Positions 8,136 through 16,918 of a stretch of DNA of 64,000 bases are shown here, in pieces. A program made the position numbers and the translations under genes. The notes beneath the pieces are model-generated. The model saw only the letters and a list, made by a program, of their open reading frames with translations, did no database searches and was not told the origin of the DNA. Origin of the DNA: G963701675 sp963701675 (GTDB taxonomy: Bacteria; Planctomycetota; Planctomycetia; Gemmatales; Gemmataceae); the NCBI GenBank assembly GCA_963701675.1, contig OY969623.1:8661058-8725057 (forward strand), in the 5' to 3' direction. Position 1 is the first letter of the stretch; each line of letters begins with the position of its first letter.

Positions 8136-10859
8136 TCATTCTTTCTCTGCCGCAAGTCGCCGCAGCTGGTCGGGAATGTCGCCGAAGAGGATTTGGCCGT
8201 AGCCGGCAACGTGGCCGCGCTTGTTGATTAGGACCGTGGGAACCCAACCCGAGCTGCCGAACCAATCGTGCATCAGACCGGTCCCGCCCTCCTTGTTTGA
8301 AGGTGCATCGATCAGCACGGGAAATGTAGCGCAGGACTTTTCCATGTTCTTGCGCACGGCGGCGAGATCGTCCGTCGGCGGATGAATGCCGATTACAAAA
8401 ATGCCGCGCTCGGTGTCCTCATGCCAGAACGCGAGGGTCGGGAGTTCGGTAGGCGGCCCTCCGTGCTTTCCATCCCAAAAATGGATCACAACCGTCTTGC
8501 CTTGAAGCTGCTCCCAGGAAACGGCTTTGCCGTCGAGCCAACCGGTTTGCGGCAGGGCCGGCGGGACATTGCCCAGGCGGAACTTGATGACACCGTACTG
8601 TCGCTCGTCGTCTGTCGCCTTTTTCTCTTTCGCCGCTTCGCACAGGGCGACACGCTCCGCTTCGGTTTGATCCATTCGATAGGTGTAACGGATGAACGGA
8701 TCGTAGCGCATGTCGTCCACCTTGCTGCCCTCGGTCAGCTCGATGCGGAACTGATCGTCGTCAAGCGGCTGATTAACAGCGACTTCGGACACGGTCTGTT
8801 CTGACCGGGAAGCCAAGAACATTTCCGGGGCGTCCATATTGAATCCGTCCATCGTCTGTTTGAACGGCATCCAGCATCCGGGGGCCACCTCGCGATAGTC
8901 GTCGAAGTACTGGTGAAAACGCGGCCGGGCCAGTGCGAACGTAGCGATGTCAAACTCACGCTGCATGCCTCGGGCTTGCTCCGGTTCGAGACGTGCGAGC
9001 CAGGGCCCCCAATGGAGCCTTGTCTTGATGGCAGGGCCGCCTACTTTCTGCAGCATCGTGAGATACTGAGGATCTGTGGCGGAGTAGAACAGGCAAGTTC
9101 GGCGATAGAGCCGTCCGTCATCCATATCGATGTAGACGCGCCAGTGGCCGGCCTTGGATTCGAGCACGTGGCACTTTCGGTCGTTAACCCGCTCCTCACC
9201 GACCAATTCGAAGTCCTGCGGCGCGATTCTGAACGTTTCTCGGTGCTTGGTCACGTCGGTCGGCAGCCACCAGAAATTATGGGCGCCTCCGGAACCCCAG
9301 GGCAATTGGGCCATGTAACTCACATCGTGGTCGCTAAAGAATCGACTTAGCTTGTGGTGCAATGAATACTGTTTGCTTTGTTTCTCTGACTCGCTGCTAG
9401 CAATCGCCACCGTGCCATCCCAGAGTTTGCTGCCGCGGTAGAATCCTGCCTCGCCCTCACGATAGGAGTGGTCCAGGTTCAAGACGGCCCTTTCATTCCA
9501 TGCCCATTCCGTCTCAAACACGAACGACCGCGGGTTCGGTTTCCCGTAGGAGTATGGTTGCGGATGCGTGTCCTGCCAACGAAGCTCCTCGGGCGTATTC
9601 GTGAGAGTCAATTTGGTCCGGATGCGAAACGTCCGTGCCTTGTCGATCCAGGCAAAGCTGTCGTAAACGGCCTGCATGATGGCCGCGGCCGAAGCTTTCT
9701 GATCCTGGGCGCCACTACTTTGTTCAAGTAGCTCCGCCGCGCCGGCGCCTTTTGATTGATGGAGTGCAGCTCCGGGGATTAAGACCAATGCAGCTGCCAC
9801 GGCAACCAGCCCGTAACAGCGAGGCGTTCGTTTTTGAAATCGACCATTGTCTACCATGATTCGCTCCAAGCGTTGCCGCGTGATCTCAAAGCGACGAGCC
9901 CCAGGCAATGTCGCCGGCCATCTTAATTGGCGCTTCATTTCCAAAACCTCCACTAGAGTTCGGGCATACGACACCGGCCGACACGCAAGACCGGCGACCA
10001 CTTCTTCATCGCAACAGCGTTCGCATTCGCAAACGATTCGGCGATTGGCCCACCAGACCAGCGGGTGAAACCACCACAGACACTGCACGGCGACCTGGAG
10101 CATCCCGATTAGTACGTCGCCACGCCGTACATGAATCAACTCGTGCGCGAGAAGCGGTTCTAGCTCGTTGCCAGAGCGATGGGCCGCCAACGCCTCCGGG
10201 ATGACGATGCAGGGACGGAACCAAACGAAAGTCAATGGGCCGAGCGGTTCCCGACTCAACCAAAGAGAAACGCGGCGGCGAACACCAAGCCTCCTCGCTA
10301 AGTCGTTGGTGAGCGCGACGAGCGGCGCTGCGGCCGGCATTCGACTGGCGAGAAATCTTCGCCGCAGGCGGATAATCGTAAAGAAAACGAAGACGGCGTA
10401 ACCCGTTGCACCCGCCAACCAAATGCCGAGGAGTATCGTTTCGGCACGTTGCGGCCCTTGCGTCAACCCCGCGGAATTGATCGGCGCCGCTCCCGAAGGA
10501 TTCACCAAGTCCGGTTTCATTTCGGTCGCGCTGGCCGTTGCGTCGTGTTCAGCTCCTGGAACAGGTTCCGGGATGGGTGCGGCCGGCATTGTCGGAAGTG
10601 ATCTGTCAATTTCCGTGTGGGTGATAGGCGTTGTTTCCAACGAAACGTAGGAGGTACTTACTCGCGTCGCCCAGCTGAAAACTCCGGTAGTGCTACTCCA
10701 GAGTGGCGGCGTTAGGCACTTGACCACCACCACAAGCCACAACAGGTACGCCAGATGCGGTCGTCGACGGCAAAATACTCTGGTCAACAAGCCGATTATG
10801 ATTGCAACCGCGGTGACTTGCCACAATTGCGTCCATGCAAGTTCGCTCAGTGTCTTCAT
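8136..10859 (-). CDS. BlaR1/M56 sensor protease with thioredoxin-like C-domain
   Basis: A 907-residue membrane metalloprotease sensor. The N-terminal third has four membrane segments and the M56 zinc site HELIHVRRGD with downstream CDEEVVAG. The rest is extracytoplasmic: a long middle region (DSFAWIDKARTFRIRTKL onward) resembling LolA/outer-membrane-lipoprotein-type folds, then a C-terminal thioredoxin-like domain (VVIHFWDGKHGG, FVIGIHPP, VPTVLINKRGHVAGYG). That last domain has no CxxC, so it is probably a binding rather than a redox module. Classical BlaR1 has a penicillin-binding sensor instead. The start is the ATG at 10859, which overlaps the blaI stop by 4 bp. By analogy it would sense an envelope signal and trigger cleavage of the BlaI repressor. 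Confidence 0.85.
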   Translation of the reverse strand: MKTLSELAWTQLWQVTAVAIIIGLLTRVFCRRRPHLAYLLWLVVVVKCLTPPLWSSTTGVFSWATRVSTSYVSLETTPITHTEIDRSLPTMPAAPIPEPVPGAEHDATASATEMKPDLVNPSGAAPINSAGLTQGPQRAETILLGIWLAGATGYAVFVFFTIIRLRRRFLASRMPAAAPLVALTNDLARRLGVRRRVSLWLSREPLGPLTFVWFRPCIVIPEALAAHRSGNELEPLLAHELIHVRRGDVLIGMLQVAVQCLWWFHPLVWWANRRIVCECERCCDEEVVAGLACRPVSYARTLVEVLEMKRQLRWPATLPGARRFEITRQRLERIMVDNGRFQKRTPRCYGLVAVAAALVLIPGAALHQSKGAGAAELLEQSSGAQDQKASAAAIMQAVYDSFAWIDKARTFRIRTKLTLTNTPEELRWQDTHPQPYSYGKPNPRSFVFETEWAWNERAVLNLDHSYREGEAGFYRGSKLWDGTVAIASSESEKQSKQYSLHHKLSRFFSDHDVSYMAQLPWGSGGAHNFWWLPTDVTKHRETFRIAPQDFELVGEERVNDRKCHVLESKAGHWRVYIDMDDGRLYRRTCLFYSATDPQYLTMLQKVGGPAIKTRLHWGPWLARLEPEQARGMQREFDIATFALARPRFHQYFDDYREVAPGCWMPFKQTMDGFNMDAPEMFLASRSEQTVSEVAVNQPLDDDQFRIELTEGSKVDDMRYDPFIRYTYRMDQTEAERVALCEAAKEKKATDDERQYGVIKFRLGNVPPALPQTGWLDGKAVSWEQLQGKTVVIHFWDGKHGGPPTELPTLAFWHEDTERGIFVIGIHPPTDDLAAVRKNMEKSCATFPVLIDAPSNKEGGTGLMHDWFGSSGWVPTVLINKRGHVAGYGQILFGDIPDQLRRLAAEKE

Positions 10860-11239
10860 GACTTGGACTTCTCCCATTGGTCTAGCATTGTGCGCAGTTG
10901 GTCGATTTCATCCGCACTCAAGCCACGTTCTTGGATCAAGTGTTGGAAGAGGGGAAGCGATTCGCCGTCGAACAGCCGGTGAACAACGTCATCGATAAGC
11001 TCTCGAACCACTTGTTGTGGCCGAACGCGCGGTACGTAGACTTTCGCCCGTCCTTCTCGCCGAGAACGCAAGTAGCCCTTGGCCTCCAGCCGTCGCAGGT
11101 AGGTTTGTACGGTCTTGAAGTCAAGATCGCGCTCGACCGGCAGAGCATTCAGCACCTGACGGACGCTCGCTTTCCCCAACTGCCAAACCAGCCGGGCGAC
11201 TTCCAGCTCCGATTTGGCGACGGCGGCACGTTTGGTCAT
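10856..11239 (-). CDS. BlaI/MecI-family transcriptional repressor
   Basis: A 127-residue winged-helix repressor: MTKRAAVAKSELEVARLVWQ, then SVRQVLNALP and the recognition region LDFKTVQTYLRRLEAKGYL, followed by a dimerisation tail. It is co-oriented and overlaps the M56 sensor gene by the stop/start tetranucleotide, the standard blaI-blaR1 order. It probably represses its own operon and is inactivated by proteolysis when the sensor fires. No beta-lactamase or other obvious target lies nearby, so the regulated output is unknown. Confidence 0.9.
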   Translation of the reverse strand: MTKRAAVAKSELEVARLVWQLGKASVRQVLNALPVERDLDFKTVQTYLRRLEAKGYLRSRREGRAKVYVPRVRPQQVVRELIDDVVHRLFDGESLPLFQHLIQERGLSADEIDQLRTMLDQWEKSKS

Positions 11240-11281
11240 GGGATCGCTCGGGCGATGGCTTACAATCGAACGCCAGTTTAA

Positions 11282-11295
11282 CGTTCAAATGAACG
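11282..11295. promoter_or_regulatory. Possible BlaI operator upstream of blaI
   Basis: A perfect 6-bp inverted repeat CGTTCA-AA-TGAACG about 45 bp upstream of the blaI start. Read on the minus strand, a GGCGTTC half-site is repeated about 25 bp nearer the gene. Position fits an autoregulatory operator; no consensus was checked. Confidence 0.35.
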
Positions 11296-11454
11296 CCGTC
11301 AAGTGCGATCTGGCGGCGGGGACGGGCCCGGGAGGAGTGGCCCCGAATCTGACGCATGGATTCGAGCAGAACGACTGTGATAGATGTGTGGGGAAGCCTT
11401 ACCACCAGAGTTGGACCACCTCGCAAAAGCGCGCATCGGCGCTACTGACGTCAG

Positions 11455-11527
11455 TACCCCCAAGGGGAGTCGAACCCCTGTCTTCTGGCTGAGAACCAGA
11501 TGTCCTGGGCCTCTAGACGATGGGGGC
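11455..11527 (-). tRNA. tRNA-Glu (CTC)
   Basis: A 73-nt cloverleaf on the minus strand. The acceptor arms GCCCCCA and TGGGGGT pair with one G-U. The D-arm region TCGTCTAGAGGCCCAGGACA is typical of tRNA-Glu. The anticodon arm TCTGG-TTCTCAG-CCAGA gives CTC, and the T arm contains GGTTCGACTCC. CCA is not encoded. It stands between blaI and a membrane-protein gene. Confidence 0.93.
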
Positions 11528-11561
11528 GTGATGAGTATTCTGCACGTGCCGGCAAATGTTG

Positions 11562-13664
11562 TCAAGGCGGTGGCGTGGCCGGTTCGGCGAAGCACCAGTC
11601 GTAAAGCTCCGGGTCTTGAGCCTGGGCGAGACCGGTTTCGCGCACCTCGGCGCCGGAACGGTGCAGGGTGCTGATGCTATGAAGCGTGATGCTCTTCGGC
11701 CGTTGGGATAGGCGATCCATTGGTTCCCATTCCACTTTCAGGCCTACGACGTGGGTTGTCGAGCGCCAAAGTCGCCGCGCATTGAATATGGACCAGAACG
11801 GGGGTTCTTGGGCGCTGCATGCACTGAGAATGACGTCGTGCGCGTCGCCGTCCGGCGGCAGCAGGACTTTTTGCCGCCGCGCTTCACCGTTGGAAAGGAT
11901 GAGCGTGACGTACAAGTTGCCGGGTTTCGGTAGCTTCAAAAGAGCCGGTGTTTTCAAGCTCATTCGCAGAACCAGCAAGTCCGATGCTCTACATGCGGCG
12001 GCCGCATCAGGAAAGTCAATCTTGAGCGCGTTGCCGTCAGATGGGACGAAGGTTTTTTCGGGTTTGAGCAATTCGGTTTCGCGCCATTGTTCCTTTCGGC
12101 CGGGCTGAAATCTGAGGATCAAGAAGTCCTTGTGCCGCGGGCTCGCGATGGCGTAATTCTCGACTAGGTATCGGAAGATCTGCGGCGTCCGCGTGAGATG
12201 TTCGACATCGTCAATGGGATACGTGTTGACGAAGTACATCACCGGCGTGTCCGTTGCGTTCTGAAGTCGAGCAACCGTTTTTTCTTCCAGGTAAGGCGTG
12301 TGTGCGGCGTACGCTTGCATCGTGTACGCAGGGTTAGACTTGTCGGAAACAAGGCCGACGATTGACTCGTAGGGCCAAACGTAAAGGGAGTTTTCTGGAA
12401 GCTGTTTGGCGGCGGCGATTGCATCGCGGATGGTGGCGTGGTCGACGTGTAGCTCGGCGTTGTCGGCATTGAGTTTCCGAATCGCCGTGAATTGATCGGC
12501 GATGGAATCGAAATAGAACCACGACGCCAATAGGACGGCCGGACTCCACACCACTGCCGCGGGCCAGATCGCGGATCGGCTCGAACCGCGCAGGTAACAC
12601 GGGACGAAACAACCTGCGACGCACACCAACGTTCCCACGGGGCCCTTGATGTGATCGGCATCCGATCGCGTCATGCCGTATCTCGTCATCAGCAAGCAGT
12701 AGCAGGCCGCCGCCAACAGGGCAAACGCTCCGGCACGGATGCTAGGCTCAGTTACGGTCGCGAGCCGCCAGCGCTGGCCGAAGATCGCGCCAAGTAGCAC
12801 GCTTCCGGCAGCGGTGAACACCAACAGGAGCAGGTGTCGTGTCTTAAGCGGGAGGGCCATCGTTTGTGAGTAGCCGATTGCGACTTCCCATGAATCGCGA
12901 AGGTAATGCTGGAATGGATTCGGGACGATGGCTGTGGTTGCTAGAACGCCGGCGCCCACAACGATCGCGGCCGCGGCGAAAGTGAGCCGGCGTCGACGCT
13001 GTGGCCCGTCTGTCCCAAACAGTCTCCAGGTAAATAGAATCCCAACGATGACCGTTAGCACCAGTGCCGCGCCGGTGATGACGCCCAAGTCGAAGACGTG
13101 CAACATCAGAACCGGCGCCGCGAACGCCCAAAGTAACAATGCAAGCGGCATTCGACTTCGTCGGACGGAATCCAGGACGTAAGCGCAGGTCATGACGACG
13201 AGGAGTCCGCCGATGGGCTTAATGTGGAAGTATGGCCAAAGAAGAAGCCAAAGGAGATATGCCGGCGCTCGCCATGACAGCGGTGCACCGGTAAAGGCCA
13301 GGACGAACCAGAGCGCGATGTTCGTGACCCAGGCAGGAAGCACGTTGTACCAACGCATCACGGCGGGGACATCCGCCGCGTTCGAAGACGCCCAACTGCC
13401 GTGAATGAGTTGTGCCAGCGGGCCGTAGGTGAAGATGAAGTCGCGGCCGGCGTATTCACGTCGATGTAGGCGAAGCGCCGGTTCAATCGCACACGACAAG
13501 TCCAGAAGGCCGGTTTCGGTGGAGATGACTTGGCGCGGTGGGAAAAGCTCCTGCGGCGCGCTCAGGATCAAACCAATGACGATGACCATCCCCGCTGTGA
13601 CGGTGCGCAACACTCGACCGGTTGTCTGTGATTGGGATGGGCGGTCGGAAGGCACGCGGTTCAT
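11562..13664 (-). CDS. Large multi-pass membrane protein, unknown function
   Basis: A 700-residue protein with about ten to twelve membrane segments over residues 20-420 and a soluble C-terminal domain of about 280 residues rich in beta-strand-like sequence. The luminal-type loop near the N-terminus (LDLSCAIEPALRLHRREYAG, FTYGPLAQLIHGSW) resembles polytopic glycosyltransferases or O-antigen-type enzymes whose first loop binds a lipid-linked sugar. The C-terminal part (ENSLYVWPYESIVGL, MYFVNTYPIDDVEHL) looks like the soluble region of such proteins. I do not recognise a named family. It lies between tRNA-Glu and the mgtE-like operon on the same strand. Confidence 0.6.
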   Translation of the reverse strand: MNRVPSDRPSQSQTTGRVLRTVTAGMVIVIGLILSAPQELFPPRQVISTETGLLDLSCAIEPALRLHRREYAGRDFIFTYGPLAQLIHGSWASSNAADVPAVMRWYNVLPAWVTNIALWFVLAFTGAPLSWRAPAYLLWLLLWPYFHIKPIGGLLVVMTCAYVLDSVRRSRMPLALLLWAFAAPVLMLHVFDLGVITGAALVLTVIVGILFTWRLFGTDGPQRRRRLTFAAAAIVVGAGVLATTAIVPNPFQHYLRDSWEVAIGYSQTMALPLKTRHLLLLVFTAAGSVLLGAIFGQRWRLATVTEPSIRAGAFALLAAACYCLLMTRYGMTRSDADHIKGPVGTLVCVAGCFVPCYLRGSSRSAIWPAAVVWSPAVLLASWFYFDSIADQFTAIRKLNADNAELHVDHATIRDAIAAAKQLPENSLYVWPYESIVGLVSDKSNPAYTMQAYAAHTPYLEEKTVARLQNATDTPVMYFVNTYPIDDVEHLTRTPQIFRYLVENYAIASPRHKDFLILRFQPGRKEQWRETELLKPEKTFVPSDGNALKIDFPDAAAACRASDLLVLRMSLKTPALLKLPKPGNLYVTLILSNGEARRQKVLLPPDGDAHDVILSACSAQEPPFWSIFNARRLWRSTTHVVGLKVEWEPMDRLSQRPKSITLHSISTLHRSGAEVRETGLAQAQDPELYDWCFAEPATPPP

Positions 13665-13713
13665 GGATCGTCTCTAACGTCTCGATACATGATACGTCAA
13701 AAAAGCGGGCGCA

Positions 13714-14706
13714 TCATGGCAGGAGGCTGCGCGCCAGATTGAAATAGACCAGAAGTGTCAACATGTCCGCGATGGCGAGGGCAACCGGTCCGGCGGCGAC
13801 TTTCGGATCGCGCTGCAACAGCCGCAAGACGTTCGGCATTGCCAGTCCGAAAACAGCGGCCGCCGTCACGCCGGCGCTGATGCCGCCGAGAATGCACAAT
13901 GCCACGCGGAACTCCCCCACCCATACCAACGCCACGGTGGCGACTACCAATCCGGTTGTCAGGCCCAGGAGCATCCCCGTTACGGACTCCCAACGCAGCT
14001 TTTGCAGCAACAACCGTAAGGTAGGAGTTTGCCCGTGAAGGCCCTGGAGTGCCAGGCTAACGGACTGCACGCTGACGCTTTCCGCCAGGGCGAGGACGAC
14101 GGGGATGAAAAGGGCGAGCGTAATGTGTTTTTGTAGTTCGTTCTCGTAGAGGCCGGACAGGAATGCCGCGAGAATACCACCGGCGACGTTGCACGCCAAC
14201 CATGGCAGCCGACTTCGGAAGGCGCTAAGCGGCGCGGTTTGCCTTGCTTGAGCCAGATGCACGCCGACCAATTGGAACAGGTCGTCGCTGCGCTGGATGT
14301 CTTCAAGGTCGGCTCGTTCGGCGGTGTAGAGATCGACGTCGACCATGCCAACCAGTCGACATTCATCGTCCACCACGGGAAATGCCAGGAAACGATGAAG
14401 TGGAAAAAACTCCATCGCTTCCAGAACGGTTGCGGAAGCGGGAATGGCCACGACGCGTCGAACCATGATGTCCGCGACGCGAGTTTCGGGTTGATTCAGC
14501 AACAAGCGTCGTGTGGGAACCACACCGCAGAGCCGTCCGGAATTATCGACGACGTAAAAGTAGATAATGCGGCCTTCCGGCTGTTTTTCACGCAGAGTGG
14601 CAAGCGCCTCGCCGGCCGTCTGTTCCAGGTTCAACGAAGGCAAATCCCGCCGCATGTGCAGCGTGACGCGTTCGTTCAACTGGTCTTCATTGACTGCGGT
14701 GTCCAT
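13714..14706 (-). CDS. MgtE-like divalent cation transporter with CBS pair
   Basis: A 330-residue transporter-like protein. Residues about 15-140 are two CBS domains (IIYFYVVDNSGRLCGVVPTR, PVVDDECRLVGMVDVD). Five membrane helices follow, resembling the MgtE channel domain: RLPWLACNVAGGILAAFLSG, LALFIPVVLALAESVSVQS and VAAGPVALAIADMLTLLVYF. Canonical MgtE is about 450 residues and begins with a separate N domain. That domain is absent here, so gating must rely on the CBS pair alone. It is the last gene of the parA-ybeY-HAD-mgtE run. The ion (Mg2+ or Co2+) is inferred from the family. Confidence 0.8.
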   Translation of the reverse strand: MDTAVNEDQLNERVTLHMRRDLPSLNLEQTAGEALATLREKQPEGRIIYFYVVDNSGRLCGVVPTRRLLLNQPETRVADIMVRRVVAIPASATVLEAMEFFPLHRFLAFPVVDDECRLVGMVDVDLYTAERADLEDIQRSDDLFQLVGVHLAQARQTAPLSAFRSRLPWLACNVAGGILAAFLSGLYENELQKHITLALFIPVVLALAESVSVQSVSLALQGLHGQTPTLRLLLQKLRWESVTGMLLGLTTGLVVATVALVWVGEFRVALCILGGISAGVTAAAVFGLAMPNVLRLLQRDPKVAAGPVALAIADMLTLLVYFNLARSLLP

Positions 14707-14746
14707 GCGCGCCGCTCCGAGGAAGGTCGCTCGAATTTATACGTTG

Positions 14747-15427
14747 TTACTTCGGCCAGATCGCTTGGTGAAACGGGTCGTGGTCAGCAAGATCGCGAAG
14801 GAGCAGATCGGGTTCCGCCGCCGCCAACTCTTCGTGCGAATGCCATCCGGTGGTCACGGCGATCACGCGCGCGCCGATGGCCCGCGCACATCGAATGTCG
14901 AGCGGAGTGTCGCCGATCACCCAAATCCGCGTCGGGTCCGCTTTGCCGTTGAGATGGCGGTGAACCTCGGCCAGGGCCTCGCGGGCCACGTCGTCCCGGT
15001 CGAAATGGTGATCGCCGAAGCCTCCGATAACGAAATGATGGTAGAGATGGTAATGGCTGAGTTTGAGTTCGGCGCCGGTGCGAACGTTGCCTGTGAGCAA
15101 ACCCACGACGACGTCCGAGCGCGCACTCAAGTTTTCCAGGAGATCGGCAATGCCCGGCATGACACGGCCTTGATGCCGGCCGAGGCTTTCGGGCAGGCAG
15201 CGGAGGTAGCCGTCGCGAAGCCTGTGCCAGTTTGACTCGGTCGCATCGATTCCGTGTTTCGCCAGTAGGTCATGTCCAATAGCGCGGTCGGTTCGGCCGC
15301 TGTAGACGATGTCGTGGCGGACTTCTTTCAAATCGAACTGTTCGGCGAGCGCGGCCTCCATCGCCGCTTTTCCCGCGCCGCCACTGGCCAACAGTGTCCC
15401 GTCGATGTCAAAAAGGCAGACGTGCAT
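14747..15427 (-). CDS. HAD-family phosphatase
   Basis: A haloacid-dehalogenase-type hydrolase of about 226 residues. Motif I is FDIDGTLLASGGAG, motif II lies near VGLLTGNVRTG, and motifs III-IV are in WVIGDTPLDIRCARAIGAR. It is a phosphoglycolate-phosphatase-like member; the substrate is unknown. I chose the ATG at 15427. A TTG at 15448 would overlap the ybeY stop, but homology begins with MHVCLFDIDGT. It is third in the operon parA-ybeY-HAD-mgtE. Confidence 0.85.
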   Translation of the reverse strand: MHVCLFDIDGTLLASGGAGKAAMEAALAEQFDLKEVRHDIVYSGRTDRAIGHDLLAKHGIDATESNWHRLRDGYLRCLPESLGRHQGRVMPGIADLLENLSARSDVVVGLLTGNVRTGAELKLSHYHLYHHFVIGGFGDHHFDRDDVAREALAEVHRHLNGKADPTRIWVIGDTPLDIRCARAIGARVIAVTTGWHSHEELAAAEPDLLLRDLADHDPFHQAIWPK

Positions 15428-15444
15428 AGCTAGCGAATGGGCTT

Positions 15445-15888
15445 TCAATCGTTAGGGGCGATGTCCGGTAGGTTCAACTCTCGAAGATAATGCCGCTCAT
15501 GCTTGCGCATTGCCGCGGCATCGGCCAAGCTCGCGTCATTATAGCCGCACAGATGCAACAGTCCGTGAATCACGTACAGCGCGAGTTCCGCCTGCACGTC
15601 ATGGCCCTGCGTTTCCGCGTGCGCTTTCCCGACCTCGGCGCCGATGACCAGTTCGCCGCCCAAACGTTCCTTGCCGTGGCTGAGCGGAAAACTGAGCACA
15701 TCCGTCGGCTCGTCGTGTTGTAGATAGCGATTATTCAAAGTTTGGCTCGTGGTGTTGTCCACGAAAGCCAGGCTGATCTCCGCGCTCTGGACGCCTTCAC
15801 CTTCCAGAACCGCACGTGCGACCCGGCGCATGAAGCCGCGGTCAACTTCGACGGCCTCTTGCGAGCTGGCGACGGAAACCCGAATCAT
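15445..15888 (-). CDS. ybeY: Endoribonuclease YbeY
   Basis: Zinc-dependent single-strand endoribonuclease needed for 16S rRNA 3' maturation and ribosome quality control. The 147-residue protein has NRYLQHDEPTDVLSFPLS and the metal site ALYVIHGLLHLCGYND, with the downstream KHERHYL helix. Length is normal. Its start overlaps the parA stop by 4 bp (15885-15888), so translation is coupled. In many bacteria ybeY follows phoH; here the partner is parA, an unusual arrangement. Confidence 0.94.
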   Translation of the reverse strand: MIRVSVASSQEAVEVDRGFMRRVARAVLEGEGVQSAEISLAFVDNTTSQTLNNRYLQHDEPTDVLSFPLSHGKERLGGELVIGAEVGKAHAETQGHDVQAELALYVIHGLLHLCGYNDASLADAAAMRKHERHYLRELNLPDIAPND

Positions 15889-16784
15889 GAGTCCTCGACG
15901 GCGCGAGCCACACTCTCGCGCGATTTCTTGCCATGGACATGAAGTACGCTGGCGCGCCCGTGCTCATCCATCGCAATGCGAGCCGACACCACCGAGGGGG
16001 CTTCGTCCATTATCTCTTGAGCCAATGCCATATAGTCGTCGGCGCCGTTGCAAGTTGGTGCGTAACTGAATATGGACTGCCCAAAACTGGGGCATTCGGC
16101 CAACTTAATGTTTCTCCGGATTCGCGTGTCGAAAATGCGGGCCTTCGACCACGGTGCATTCGACTTCCGGCTCTTGTCGAGATACTCCTGCAAATCGTTG
16201 ATCACTTCCTGAGCAAGTTTGGTGGCGGCCTCATAAAGGCAAACAACAATCCCGGTGACTCGAAGCCCCGGGTTAATCCGTTTCGCCACCAGCGCCGTCG
16301 TTTCGAGCAGCTTGCCCATGCCATGCAGGGCGAGAAAATGCGGTTGCAGCGGGATGAAGACCTCGGAGGCAGCTGCCAGTGCGTTCAATGTCAAGACGCC
16401 AAGCGACGGAGCGCAGTCCATAAGCACAAAGTCGAACGCGCGTTCATCCGGCAGGAGCAAGTCGCGGAGGATAACCTCACGACCCACGACACCCGCAAGC
16501 TCGACTTCCGCCGCCGCCAGATTGATGTCCGAGCCGACGATCCAGAGATTCTCGCTTATCTGACGCCGAACTTCCGCGAGCGGGCGATTATCGATGAGCA
16601 CATCGTACATGGACGGCGCCTTACCGTCTGGCGCCACGCCGAGGTGCGTAGTTGCGTGTGCCTGCGGATCGAGATCGAGCACGCAAACGCGCCGGCCGGA
16701 TTGTGCAAGTGCCGCGGCCAGGTTCACTGCGGTGGTGGTTTTGCCGACGCCGCCTTTCTGATTGATGATCGCGATCCGTCGCAT
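15885..16784 (-). CDS. ParA-family ATPase
   Basis: A 299-residue deviant Walker A ATPase. MRRIAIINQKGGVGKTTTAV holds the signature KGGVGKT, and DLDPQAHATTHLG and MDCAPSLGVLTLNAL are motifs A' and B. Such proteins position chromosomes, plasmids or large protein complexes on the nucleoid or membrane. No parB gene or parS-like site lies next to it, so this may be an orphan positioning ATPase rather than the chromosomal ParA. A C-terminal extension of about 40 residues (ISARIAMDEHGRASVLHVHG-like) follows the core. It begins the operon with ybeY, HAD and mgtE. Confidence 0.9.
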   Translation of the reverse strand: MRRIAIINQKGGVGKTTTAVNLAAALAQSGRRVCVLDLDPQAHATTHLGVAPDGKAPSMYDVLIDNRPLAEVRRQISENLWIVGSDINLAAAEVELAGVVGREVILRDLLLPDERAFDFVLMDCAPSLGVLTLNALAAASEVFIPLQPHFLALHGMGKLLETTALVAKRINPGLRVTGIVVCLYEAATKLAQEVINDLQEYLDKSRKSNAPWSKARIFDTRIRRNIKLAECPSFGQSIFSYAPTCNGADDYMALAQEIMDEAPSVVSARIAMDEHGRASVLHVHGKKSRESVARAVEDS

Positions 16785-16918
16785 GGTTGGACCTCATCGA
16801 AACGGTGACTCATCCGTCGCACACCGGCCCGCATTATAAGAGCGCCGCAGTCGGCCGCAAACCCCAATGGAACGGCTCACCTGGGAAACTCCCCTCTGAT
16901 TCGTGATAATGCCCACGC

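Noticed and set aside
11455..11527. tRNA-Glu as a possible integration site
   Set aside because: No integrase or direct repeat of the tRNA 3' end is visible nearby.
15933..16808. 291-codon plus-strand open frame antisense to parA
   Set aside because: Antisense shadow of a clear ParA gene; no family motif.
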